From Podospora comata (taxonomy: Eukaryota > Ascomycota > Sordariomycetes > Sordariales > Podosporaceae): a stretch of DNA of 64,000 nucleotides. The notes beneath the pieces are model-generated. The model made no database searches. It saw nothing but the letters and a program-made list of their open reading frames with translations, and was not told where the DNA came from. Location of the stretch: NCBI GenBank assembly GCA_017354895.1, contig CP071495.1:2711001-2775000 (forward strand). The letters are read 5' to 3'. Of the stretch, positions 12,081 through 22,700 are shown in pieces (the first letter of the stretch is position 1; each line of letters starts with the position of its first letter). Position numbers and translations under genes: made by a program.

Positions 12081-14375
12081 TCATGACGTAGCAGCCGCAA
12101 CGTTCCTAGTTTGTTGTGGCTCTTTCTCCTGTGTCACCTCCTGATCTGGTTTCTGGACCTCTTGATCGTTAACCTGGGGTTGCTTTTCCTGCTGATTTTT
12201 GTCCTCCGCCCCTATTGGTGCTTGGGGCTGATTTGGCTGAGCCGGCAACACGACCCGGCTCTGGGTTGGCTGCTGTCCCTCTTGCTGCTGCACTGGCGAA
12301 GGCGACTTTGGATTCTGACCACGTCTAGACATACCCCTCTGGACTGTAACCTGCTTCACAGTGCCAGGGGCAAATCTTTGCGCTCCCAGACCAGGTTGCA
12401 AAACAAGCGGTACGGCACCACCCTTCTCCCCGCTTCCTCTCCTCACGCTCGGCTGCCTCCTTGTCCCTGCCGTTGCGGTCGCCAAAACCACAGGTATGTC
12501 GTCCATGGGGTGGGATCCCAATGCTGAGACGGGGCTCACTGGTAGTGCGTTATAAGCGGACACCGGCGAGTCCATGGTGTCATTGGCGCTGGGCATGTAA
12601 GTTGCGCTGGTTTGGGGAACGAAGGGCTTGTACTGCCTGGGCTGATACTGTGGCTGGTTCGGATAGGCAGCAGACTCCGGTCGGTACGGCTGGAGAGGCT
12701 GGGGCGCTGGAGGGATACCGTCAAAAGAGAACCGTGGAGAAGCGGCTGGTGTCGACATGGGGCTCGGAGCTGGGTAGTAGTTTGGCGATTTCTCAGGCGG
12801 GGGGTGGTTATGATGAGCCGACTTTTGCGTATCGGGGATGGTGGCTAGAGCGGCGATGGTGGTACCAGAGAGAGGAGAAAACTGAGCCGGGGTTACTTGT
12901 TGCAGATAGGGCGATGTCGTAGCAGAAGAAAGCTTGAGTGGCGGCGGGATGGCGGATGCTGCAGACGATGAAGAAATCGAGGTAAAAGAAGGTGTTTCGG
13001 ACTGGCTTTGGTGTTGGCGCGGAGGGTCTGAGAAGGGCGACACGACCGGGACAGGCTGTGGTGGCAGTTGTTGCTGGTAATCCGATGGTTGCTGTTGCTG
13101 ATAAGCTGATGGTTGTTGCTGTTGGTAGGCGTATGGTTGCTGCTGTTGGTAGGCGGATGGTTGCTGCTGTTGGTAGGCGGATGGTTGCTGCTGCTCGTAT
13201 TGCGATGGCTGGTAAGAAGATTGCTGATATGTAGTAGCTTGGGAGTGTGCGTATGTGGACTGTTGTGGCGGTGGAGCCGATTGCTGGTAAGTTTGCGGTT
13301 GAGATGGCGGTTGAGATGGCGGTTGCGCAGATGGCTGCTGATACATGGGGGGTTGAGGAGGCCCGTCCGGAATCTGCGTCTGGCCTTCCTGCTCTCTCTT
13401 CCGGCGACGGAAAAAAATGAATGCAAACGCAATGAGCGCGATAGCTCCGATAGCACCAATGACACCTCCCGCGATAGCACCGGCGTTGGACGAAGAACTC
13501 TCGGCCGGGACCACAGCGGCAGCATCGGACGAAGTGGCTGCGGGGGCGGTATCGACACTGGATGAGGCTGTCTCGAGTGATCTATCCGTAGCTGACGTTT
13601 CCGTCTCCGTCTCCGATGACGAGCTCGACCCTGACGACTGCGATGAACTGCTGCTGCTCCTGACAGCAGTGGTTGTGCGCCGAGTTGAAGTGCGGGTTGG
13701 AGTGATGGTAGACATGGTTCTCGTCTTCTGGCCCACATGAGTCGTATCAGCTTCCTCGATGCTTCTCTGCCTGAAGATACTGCAGTAATAGTCGACTGCT
13801 CCAAGCTCATAGCTGATGGTGTTGCACAGTTGCTTTCCGAACGCCGAACTACGAGACAGTCAGTACAACCGATCCAACACATCATCTCACGTAATGCTAC
13901 ATGCCACTTGAGGATTTGAGGATCCGCCTGGCAGTCCTCATCACAGTCCTTGAGGTCCTTCCTGTCCAGACAGGCTGTGTGGAAGTTGCAGCCTCCATTG
14001 CCGCAGCAGCCTACTCCAGCCGGAGATCTGCCTGAAGCCGTGATGAAAATACATTGCTGTTCGTCCGGGCAGGTCAATGGGTCACCTAGAAATAGTTAGC
14101 ACCATCTTCATACACGGTAATCCAGAGCTATACACACGTTTGTTGCCGTCGAGATAGCCGCAAGTGTTATCGGGAGCGGCGATGTAGTTTGAAGGCCTGC
14201 CATTCTGACGTCGCAGCAGCGCGTTCACAGCCGGAGCTTCTGTTGGTTTCGGCGTCCACCCAAGACCGTCTTCCACGGCAATGACACCGGTTGGCTGGGG
14301 ACCTGGAAAGGCCAGTCCCTCGACCGAAATGCCAAAGAAGGCGAGCTGACAAAAAGTAGATATCCTCATCTTCAT
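12081..14375 (-). CDS. Single-pass surface protein: Cys-rich ectodomain, Ser/Thr stalk, Q-rich cytosolic tail
   Basis: Proposed exons are 14375-14138, 14085-13908 and 13848-12081, giving 727 aa. The start at MKMRISTFCQL begins a signal peptide (about residues 1-22). A compact Cys-rich domain follows (DNTCGYL, LTCPDEQQCIF, GCCGNGGCNFHTACLD, DCDEDC, QLCNTI, DYYCSIF). Next come a Ser/Thr stalk likely O-glycosylated, one membrane helix around residues 262-284 (AGAIAGGVIGAIGAIALIAF) and a basic FFRRRKREQ stop-transfer. The cytosolic tail of about 440 residues is Gln/Pro/Ser-rich, with a Y-Q-Q-Q-Q-P-S-A repeat. The layout resembles fungal wall-stress sensors (WSC/Mid2 architecture), but the Cys domain is not a classical WSC domain. 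The second intron uses donor GTGGCA, chosen because it alone restores frame into the third exon; this junction is less certain. Confidence 0.75.
13081..13213 (-). repeat. 24-bp tandem repeat encoding YQQQQPSA units
   Basis: About five near-identical 24-bp units encode Y-Q-Q-Q-Q-P-(S/Y)-A in the cytosolic tail of the surface protein. Less regular Q/P/Y sequence lies on both sides. This composition is prion-like. Confidence 0.85.
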
Positions 14376-15133
14376 CTTTCGCTCGCTGGCTTGCGTCACC
14401 TGAATCACAAGCGACGGTGACAGTGACGGTTGGGAAGAAGAGAAAGCATAAGTCAGAGCGGGTTTGGCATTACGGTGCCGGCCAGCAGGCACAAGAAAAG
14501 ACGCACTCCTTTCCGGGTCAGAGGTGATCGGCAGACATGTGCCATGGGTAGGAGATGTTTAAAAAGAGGACTCCGTGTGGGAAGCGGGAGGGGGACTGGG
14601 GTGTGAGACATTGGCGGGCAAGGATGGGGAACCACCACCAGCAGATGACAGCGCACACGGGACACAGGATTGACGAAAGATGGCTCCCAGCAACCTGGGA
14701 GGACTTGTGTATTGCATGTATCTACGGGGTGTTTGTGCCACGGCCGGCCATTCCATTGTAATGCGGTGTGGGAAACGTTGGAGCAAACAAGTTGTTTTAT
14801 GAAGCTCTGAAGATGCGGGCCATGTCGATCTCAGGGGTTGATGAAGTGAAAGAAAAGCTGTGCCTGGCGCCATGCATCCAAGAAACAGAAACATGCAGAG
14901 ACCCTTCCTTTAATTTCACTGCCCCCAGAAATATCCCTGCAGCGGTTCCCGGCTCTTGGAAAGACGCTAGGCCCAGTGAGGAATGAGGAACGGCGGGGGC
15001 CCTGCCAAGCTCCGCACTGCACGCCAGATCGAACGGCCCCACCATCGGTGCCGAGCAGACGTCCTCCGTTGCCTGATTCTCTGATATTGATGGTATCGAT
15101 ATCAATTTATCAAAAGGTCCACATCTTCAAACC
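14376..15133. promoter_or_regulatory. Divergent promoter region, surface protein / RAD57
   Basis: 757 bp between divergent start codons. Just upstream of RAD57 is the near-palindrome ATTGATGGTATCGATATCAAT split as ATTGAT...ATCAAT (about 15086-15106). No TATA box or ACGCGT site is seen. Function is unassigned. Confidence 0.4.
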
Positions 15134-16642
15134 ATGACAGACCTGCTGCGAGTCCTGCCAGAATTCCCAGTCAAACAGTTTGGCGGCCTCATCTCAGCCC
15201 TCGAGTCACGCGGGTACACCACCGCCGACCTCCTGACCCTAGATCCTGCTGAAATAGAAACCAGAACCAAGCTGCCAAATGTGAAGCGATTATGTGATGC
15301 CATCTTGAACGCCCTACACACCGATCTTGGTGTTGCAGATCCACCACCACCACCACCACCACCACCACCATTACAACAACAACAACAACAACACGACGAT
15401 GTACAGTCCAACACTGAACCACCACCACATCATCACCATGAAACCAGTCACCTGAAGCACACGGCTGACACCCTCTCCTCCCAATGGATCACAATCAGCA
15501 CCCTCGACCCCCACCTGGACCTCGCCCTCGGGGGCGGCATTCCCACCGGCCACATCACCGAAATCACGGGTGAATCTGCCGCCGGCAAAACCCAATTCCT
15601 CCTCACCCTCCTCCTTGCCGTGCAACTCCCCCCTCCCCACGGCCTCTCCCGGCCAGCTCTCTACATCAGCACCGAAGCCCCCCTCTCAACCCGCCGCCTC
15701 TCCCAAATGATCACCGAAAACCCATTGTTCTCCACCCTCCCACGGTCTGCCCGCCCAACCCTCGACAACATAATCAGCACCACCACCCCCGACCTCGAAT
15801 CCCAAGACCACATCCTCACCTACCAAGCCCCGGTGGAAATCGCCCGCCGCAACGTCGGGCTCTTGATCATCGACTCAGTAGCAGCCAACTACCGCGCCGA
15901 ATTCGAGCGCCCCACCGCCAACTCCAACCTCTCCTCCAACATGGGCGTGAGGACCAACGAGCTCATCAAGTTGGGAATGCACCTCAAGGATTTAGCAGAA
16001 AAGTACAACCTCGCGGTGGTGGTCTCCAACCAAGTAGCCGATCGTTTCTCAGGCACCGGCGGGCTCAAGACACCTGCTCCTGTCCCCCCCAAGACACCAG
16101 CTTCATCACTCAAGGCACCTTTCCCACATGTGTTGGGGAAACAATCACAGGAGTCACCGTTGGCATCAAGATCCCGACCGGCGGGGGCAATACCAATCCC
16201 ACCGCCACCGCCACCGCCACAGCCGCAGTTAAACCCCGAGTTTCCCGGTCCAGAAGTTGAGATTAACGCTCATCCTGCGTTATCGCTGGATCACCAGCAA
16301 AAGTGGTTTACCGGCTGGGGTGACAACCCATCGCTGGACTACCCGTTGAAGACGCCGAGTTTGGGGCTTGTCTGGTCGACGCAGATATCCGGGAGGATAG
16401 CGCTGTTCAGGAGGCCGGTTAATTATGGGTATGGGGATCATGTTGGGGCTGTGGAGGGGATGGGGGCGATGAAGGGGTGGAGGAGGTGGATGAAGGTTGT
16501 TTGGGGGGTTAATGCGCCGGCTTCTGATGTCAGTGGGAGGGGTGGCAAGAAGAAGGGAGGGGGGCCGGTGGAGTTTGAGGTTTGGAAGGGGGGTGTGAGG
16601 GTTGTTGATGCGGGGAGGATTAACAAAGGGAATATTGCATAA
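15134..16642 (+). CDS. RAD57: Rad57-type RecA/Rad51 paralogue
   Basis: DNA-repair ATPase of the Rad51 paralogue group, partner of Rad55 in yeast, which assists Rad51 filament assembly in homologous recombination in the nucleus. Intronless, 502 aa. The N-terminus (LPEFPVKQFGGLISALESRG) fits a helix-hairpin-helix-like domain. Walker A GESAAGKT is at about residues 146-153, and Walker B LLIIDS at about 243-248. VVVSNQVADRF follows in the position of the Rad51 NQV motif. Between the N-terminal domain and the core lies a low-complexity insert of Pro, Gln and His (CCA and CAA runs near 15338-15392). A second Pro-rich insert follows NQVADRF. The C-terminus includes LGLVWSTQISGRIALFRRP. Yeast Rad57 is 460 aa. 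XRCC3 is the corresponding animal name. Confidence 0.9.
   Translation: MTDLLRVLPEFPVKQFGGLISALESRGYTTADLLTLDPAEIETRTKLPNVKRLCDAILNALHTDLGVADPPPPPPPPPPLQQQQQQHDDVQSNTEPPPHHHHETSHLKHTADTLSSQWITISTLDPHLDLALGGGIPTGHITEITGESAAGKTQFLLTLLLAVQLPPPHGLSRPALYISTEAPLSTRRLSQMITENPLFSTLPRSARPTLDNIISTTTPDLESQDHILTYQAPVEIARRNVGLLIIDSVAANYRAEFERPTANSNLSSNMGVRTNELIKLGMHLKDLAEKYNLAVVVSNQVADRFSGTGGLKTPAPVPPKTPASSLKAPFPHVLGKQSQESPLASRSRPAGAIPIPPPPPPPQPQLNPEFPGPEVEINAHPALSLDHQQKWFTGWGDNPSLDYPLKTPSLGLVWSTQISGRIALFRRPVNYGYGDHVGAVEGMGAMKGWRRWMKVVWGVNAPASDVSGRGGKKKGGGPVEFEVWKGGVRVVDAGRINKGNIA
15338..15392 (+). repeat. CCA/CAA trinucleotide run in RAD57
   Basis: A run of CAC/CCA triplets followed by CAA triplets encodes a Pro run and a Gln run. 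The frame is kept, so copy-number change would only alter linker length. Confidence 0.85.
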
Positions 16643-16958
16643 TACTGCCAAAGGGCTTGGGGAAAGAGTATGGATAGATTTTTGTTTGGATGGCACGTTG
16701 TGGACAAAAAGACTGGCACTATAAAACACTGAACAGGCCCCAAAAGTAATCAATAGGCCTGTTGATTCTCCTTTTAGACCTCTTGACTATCTTTTAAAAG
16801 CCTGTTCTTCTTTTAAAAAGCATAGGTTAAGAATAACTACACATTGCACCGACTTGCAATATCAGTTATTTTTTACCCACCACGTGGATGGATACATATT
16901 GCCAGGCTAAGGGTGGGAAAGAAGACATTACTGCCAGGCCAAACTTTGAGAAGAGTAA
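16643..16958. other. 3' flank of RAD57
   Basis: AT-richer intergenic DNA with two copies of a short 'gcctgtt' motif next to cttttaa (about 16755-16810). No gene is seen. Confidence 0.5.
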
Positions 16959-17776
16959 TCAGAGATAATTCCTCTTTATATATATTTTTTTATTCTTAAT
17001 ATTCGATGTTAAGATGCTGCATGGGTTGTTTTGGTGTTTTATTTTCACTTTGTATCCAACCGAATCCAACTCACCGTAATCCTCATAATCATCATCATAG
17101 TACTCCTCAGACTCCTCATAGTACTCCACATCGTCCTCTTGCCACTCCTCATCGCCATCTTCATCCTCATCCTCATCCCCCTCACCATCGTCACTCTCCT
17201 CACCGCTCCCCTCATCCTCCACCTCTAGCCAGACCTCCCCATCCCGAGTCAACTTCATCTTCTCAAACTTCATACGCAATCCCCCCTCACCCTCAACAAT
17301 CTCCACATCCTCACCCTTGCCCTTCCCAGTCTGTGCCGTCCCATGAATCTCCCCGGCATACTTCTCCGCAACAGCATCATGACCCTCTCCCCTATCAACC
17401 GCACGCAGGGCATCATTAAACGCCATCGCCTCCCTCTTTCTCTCGTTGTTGTAGAAATCACCATATTGCTGTCCCCCGTTCCCTCTGTCTTGGCTTCAGA
17501 GGGAGCTGTCGTCTCTTTGGTCGGCGGTTTGACCTCTCATGACTCCTGCTTGTGGGTAGAGGTCACGTCCTTGTTCTTGTTGGAGTCCTCCTTGTTCCAC
17601 TTGTTGTTGAAGGGTCGGCCATACACACTATAGTGATGAAATTGAGGATGAGTTGCCATGGGGGAAGAGCGGCCACCAGGAGAAACGCTACCCGCAGCAG
17701 CTGTTGTAGAATGACCACTGCTGTATGAGTTACCGAAATAAAATGGGGCCGAATCCTTCACATTGGACGAGGTGTC
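16959..17776 (-). pseudogene. Broken or alternatively spliced acidic reading frame
   Basis: Directly downstream of the coiled-coil gene, its reading frame continues past the TAG at 17779-17777 for 79 codons with protein-like composition (NVKDSAPFYFGNSYSSGHS, HHYSVYGRPFNNKWNKEDS), then meets a TGA at 17539-17537. Beyond that TGA the same frame again reads a polar sequence (EVKPPTKETTAPSEAKTEG). A different frame then takes over (QYGDFYNNERKREAMAFNDA), becomes strongly acidic (EESDDGEGDEDEDED) and ends at 16959. Two explanations fit. One is decay: each stop is one C-to-T step from CAG or CGA, plus one frameshift. The other is a separate small gene with an intron such as GTGACC...GGACAG. I see no intron that removes the TAG. 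No family is recognised. Confidence 0.4.
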
Positions 17777-18982
17777 CTATTGAGAGTCGGAAGGAACACC
17801 GTAAGTGCGGTAGGTTGGCCGCGGGGCGTCATAGGCGCTGGCATTGTATATCTGCCGGGTCAGGCTCGAAGAGAGATAGGGGAGCAAGTTGGGTGGTGAG
17901 GGATAACGGGGATAGCCATATCCAGAACTGCTCGGTAGTCCTCTCGACGCCGGAGAAGAAGCCTGAAGGTAAGGGCGTCGCGGGTTGTACTCTCCCAGGC
18001 CATCCGCCCCCGAATTCCCAGCCGCCCCAAGCTTGCCCAGTCCCTTGTCAATCTTGGGGCCGGCCGTGAGAGGAGCCGTCTCCTCCCGGAGGGAATCCGG
18101 AAAGGCCTTCACGCTCTTCTTCTCAATCTCTTCCCCCTCTGCCTCCTCCTTCTCCATCCAATCAACCCGGCTCTCCAACACACAGGCCCTCGGTTCAGAT
18201 GCGTTCTTCTCCCACTCCCTCTCCATCCAATCAGCCCGGCACTCCAACGCACAAACCCTCCCTTCGTATCTTTCCTCTTCCCACTCCTCCTCCCACGCCT
18301 CCTCCCACTCCTCCTCCCACGCCTCCTCCCACTCCTCCTCCCACTCCTCCTCCCACTCCTCCTCCCACTCCTCCTCCCACTCCTCCACCTTCACCACCCT
18401 CTCCCCCACAACCGCCTTAAACTCCTCAAACTCCCTCTTCAACTTCTCACACACACAATCCCTACTCTTCCCCCCCTCCAACACCCCCACCCTCTCCTTC
18501 ATCACCCTCTCCCTCTCCTCCAACTCCCTCACCCTCCCCTTCAACTTCCTCACCCGTCCCTCCGTCTTCTTGTTCTTTTCCTCCTGCTTCTCTAGAAGCG
18601 CCATAACATACACCCCAGCATTACGATTCTCCTCCTCCTTCTCTTCCCCAGCCTTCCTCAGCATCCGCACCTCCTCACCCAACTCCTTGCACATCAGCCG
18701 GGTGCGATTAACACTGTCAAAAAGTTGACGGAGAAAAGTCATGAACTTGACGTCCTCAGTCCTTGCCTTGCTCGCCATCTTCTCCAGCTTGGCGACCCGA
18801 TCGTTGAGTTCGGCTTGGGTTCTGTGGATGGGGGAGAAGGCGTAGAGACCTGAGGAGGGAGACGAGGAAGAGGACATGCTGTCGTTGTCGTCGTTGTCGT
18901 TGTTTCTGTTGCTGTTGTCGTTGTTGTCGTCGTCGTCGTTGTTGTTGTTGTTGTTGTTGTTATCTTGAAAAGGTGAAGACAT
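17777..18982 (-). CDS. Coiled-coil protein with W-E-E-E repeats
   Basis: Open frame of 401 aa from the ATG at 18982 (MSSPFQDNN). The N-terminus is an Asn/Asp run (GTT and GTC triplets on the + strand) followed by Ser. A long coiled coil follows from about residue 55 (ELNDRVAKLEKMASKARTED, RVRKLKGRVRELEERERVMK). In its C-terminal half a 12-nt repeat encodes about ten W-E-E-E units. Then come two copies of an R-x-C-x-L-E-x-R-x-D-W-M-E module, and a Tyr/Pro/Ser-rich tail to the stop. No signal peptide or membrane segment is visible. Function is unknown; the coil suggests a scaffold. The stop is followed by an in-frame extension (see next entry), so the true C-terminus is uncertain. Confidence 0.7.
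   Translation of the reverse strand: MSSPFQDNNNNNNNNDDDDNNDNSNRNNDNDDNDSMSSSSSPSSGLYAFSPIHRTQAELNDRVAKLEKMASKARTEDVKFMTFLRQLFDSVNRTRLMCKELGEEVRMLRKAGEEKEEENRNAGVYVMALLEKQEEKNKKTEGRVRKLKGRVRELEERERVMKERVGVLEGGKSRDCVCEKLKREFEEFKAVVGERVVKVEEWEEEWEEEWEEEWEEEWEEAWEEEWEEAWEEEWEEERYEGRVCALECRADWMEREWEKNASEPRACVLESRVDWMEKEEAEGEEIEKKSVKAFPDSLREETAPLTAGPKIDKGLGKLGAAGNSGADGLGEYNPRRPYLQASSPASRGLPSSSGYGYPRYPSPPNLLPYLSSSLTRQIYNASAYDAPRPTYRTYGVPSDSQ
18276..18393 (-). repeat. 12-nt tandem repeat coding W-E-E-E
   Basis: About ten copies of ctcctcccactc (with acg variants) on the + strand. On the coding strand they read E-E-W-E, placing a Trp every fourth residue; a few units have Ala for Glu. Confidence 0.9.
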
Positions 18983-19730
18983 CTGCAAGTCGGAATGGGG
19001 AGTTAGGTTAGCAGGTATATTTGGATGTTGAGTTATCGTGGTGTTAAGGAAGAGGGGTTGTGTTGAAGGTGGTAGAGCGGAAGGGATACTTGTGATATGG
19101 GTGAAAGAAGATGATGTGTGTGATGATGAAAGCCAGGTGATGAAGGCAGTGTGTTGATGAAAACAAGCCTTCGTTGATGGCCGTACCTTGTCGACGAGTC
19201 AATTGACCTTGAAAATATCCCAGAAAGAAAATTGATCCTTCTAGGAATCCCGAGACACCTATAACTCTGGAAAAGAGAAGGAAAAAGAGAGAGAAATGCG
19301 GGAGGGTGCAAAGGGTTTAAGTGAAACCGCCCAAACAGAGCTATATCAGCAAAGTCCACCCCGAGATCACGCCGACCTCGTTATCACGACCACCCAAACT
19401 CTAATGATCACGCCCTCGGAGCAAGCAAGTGGGACATCAGAAAGCCACATCAACTCAGAACCAAAAAAAACCCATAATGGCGCAGTTCCCAAATCTATTC
19501 ACAACACCAATGCTAAACCAATATGATTTTACCTCTGCCCGAGTGCCCAGCTACCGTTCCCCAAGACTAGATATACACAATACGATATCTGACCCAAGCA
19601 TCAAAAACGCCATAGCCCCCACCCACCCATTAGAAGCCCTAAACGCCACATATACATGCAAGTCTTTTTCTCCATCTCCTAATCATGAGAGATAGCTCCA
19701 CTGTGGCCACCAGTGACCTCGCCGTGTGCC
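18983..19730. other. Intergenic region, coiled-coil gene promoter and RPC2 3' flank
   Basis: Holds the leader and promoter of the coiled-coil gene and the 3' end of RPC2. GATGATG-rich and A-rich patches occur. No gene or RNA is recognised. Confidence 0.5.
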
Positions 19731-22700
19731 TCACCGAGGATGGGGAAACTGGTCCTCCAACTGCATCCTGACCCCCACATTCATAGAAATCAGCTCCTGC
19801 AGCAGCAGCTTGGCAGCGTACGGCATGTTCATCTTGGTGACATTGCTCGTCGTCTTGCAAGTCTGGCAGTACCCCTTGTAGCCCATCAGACCGCACCGCT
19901 CGCAGACGTCCACCTTGGTAACGTCAGAGCTGTACATCAACCGTTCCAGCAACAGCTGCGAGGCGCCGTAGGCAATCAGGCAATCACGCTCCATTTCTCC
20001 CAAACGCAAACCACCGTCACGCGAACGACCCTCGGTGGGTTGACGTGTGAGGACCGCGCGCGGGCCGCGAGAGCGAGAGTGCATCTTGTCTGCCACCATG
20101 TGCTTGAGGCGCTGGTAAAAGATGGGCCCGTTGAAAAGATAGGCCTCGTGGGGCTCGCCCGTGATGCCGGATGTGAAGTAATCCTTGCCCTCCCACGAGA
20201 AGCCGTGCTCGATCAACACCTTGCCCATCTCTTCCACCGGATGAGACCGGAAGGCATCACCAAAGCCGTACTCCCGCCTTCCTGCCACGACGGACGCCTT
20301 GCCGGTCAAGCACTCAAACAACTTGCCGACAGTCATACGCGATGGGAAGCCGTGGGGGTTCATGATGATATCGGGCGTCAGACCCTTGTCGGAGAAGGGC
20401 AGGTCCTCTTGGTCCACAATGATACCAACAACACCCTTCTGGCCGTGACGAGACGAAAACTTGTCACCAAGCTCTGGTCGGCGTGTTTGTCTGGTCCGGA
20501 CCTTCAGCAGCGGCGTGCCGCTCTCCTTGGTGGTGATGGCCACCTTGTCGACAATGGCTGGATCCTTGATCTTGTAGCTGATGGGACAGGGACGGAACTC
20601 GGTGATTTTCCGATCCTCACCAATGTTTGTTGACGTCTGGTCGACCGGGGTCTCCTTCATGATCATGATATCGCCGTCCTTCATTTTCATTCCAGGAGTA
20701 GCGAGACCATCATTGTCAAGCACCGCATGTCGATCTTTGGCCTTGCCGTCTTCATCGCGTTGCACGCCACCAAGTCGGTCCTTGTTTCGGTTGGGGTACT
20801 GTAGGAGCTCGGTCGTGTACTTCTTGAACACCTGGCAGCGACCGAATCCTCGATCGCAGGATGCCTTGTTGAGCACAAGGGCGTCTTCAATATCATAACC
20901 CGAGTACGACATGACGACAACCGTGGCGTTTTGGCCAGCAGGGAGCTTGTCGTAATGAATAAGTTGAATGGTCTTGGTGATGACCATGGGTCGTTGAGGA
21001 TACACGAGCGTGTAGTGAAGAGTATCGATGCGGTTTTGCTGGTTGTATGCGATGAAGCCTATCGCTTGCTTGCCCATGGCGCATTGGTAGGTGTTACGGG
21101 GCGACTGGTTGTGGTGAGGGAACGGAATGAGGCCCGCAACTGCGCCCAGGATGGTGAATGGCTCGATTTCCAGATGAGTTGTCTGGTCGTTGATGTCCGA
21201 CTCGTGGACGGCAATCAGCGCGTCGTTTTCCTCATTCACATCCAGATATTCCAGCACACCCTTCTTCAAAAAGTCCTCAAATGTGGCCTTCTTGTGCCGG
21301 AGAAGATCCAGATGTGCTGCCTCCAGCATGGACTTTCCGTTCTCGACAATGATGTATGGCCGACAGATGCGCCCTTCATCGGTGGCGATATGGATCGAGG
21401 CTGTGGCATGACTGGTGTGAATCCCAATAAAGGCCGACAGCACGCCGCGGCGACGGAACTGCTTGAACCTCTTGGTGAAGGCCGCCGCGTCAAGGGTCAG
21501 AGCATACGGCGTGCCGTTTACGTGAATGATGAAGGCGTTTTCTTCATGCATCTCTGTGCCGCTGCACTCCTCGATAAGCCGGATGCCCTCGATCAATGTA
21601 GAGACGCACTTCTTGACCTTTTCTTCTCCTGCCTCGGTGGTGATATGTGTCATGAGCGCCAAGTTCTTGACCAGACCACAGGCCTCGCCTTCAGGTGTGT
21701 CGGATGTGCACAACATACCCCACTGCGAGGGCTGGAGGGCTCTGGGACCCGATACCTTTCGTGTCTTTTCGAACTGACTGCTGATTCTCGTCATCATGCC
21801 GAGGGCAGCAATATAGCTCAGACGACTGAGAACGTGTGTGACGCCAGCCCGATTCATACCGAAACGCTTGACTGTCCAATTCCCGCTCTGAATGGCCCGG
21901 TTCAGCCCTTGGGTGATCATTGTACCATAAGAGCCGATGGGACCGATGGGGTCATAAGCTGACGTGCGGTTGGGTCTCTTGAAAAAGTGCTCCATGTTCG
22001 CCTTGAGTTGCCCAATAAATCCTTTGAGCAGATCCTCGAATAGCAAAGACAGCAGCTGGCCGGCCAACTCCAAACGCTTGTTGCCGACGAAATCACGGTC
22101 GTCGACCAGCTCGGGATTGTGAACGGCCATCAGGATGCGCCGCACCATCATGGCGATGTAGATGGTCTTGGGATAAAAGTCCAGGTCCTTGACGGTGACA
22201 TGGGCCACAATCAGGTTGGAGAGGGCATCCAAGCCTTCCTCGATGGGGTTGCGCCGTGGTCCAGCAGAGAACTTGGGGCTTGGCTTTTTCGGGCCGCCCA
22301 TCTTGACTCTGGCACCCACATATTCCAGCGCCTGTTGCTGCGTGTAGACGCCAGCCTTTGCTGCGTCCTCAAAGTTGATGAGAAAGTCGTCTTGGTATCT
22401 GGAGTCTCCTCCCGCCACCAGCTCCATGATGTCGTAGTCAGACAGTCCCCCGAGGGCCTTGAGAACGATCACGATGGGAATCGCCTCGACGAGAATGTTG
22501 TGGGTGAGAAGGATGCGGTCCTTTTTGAGAACGACGTAGGTCTTGGACTTGCGTTCGTGGGTAGAACTGGTGACCGAGGCCTGCACGCCACCCTTGTCGT
22601 CCTTTTCCACAATCACACGGTTCTTGCTGAGCTGTTCCTGAATCAAAATGACCTTTTCTGTGCCGCCGACAATAAAGTAGCCACCCGGATCCAGAGGACA

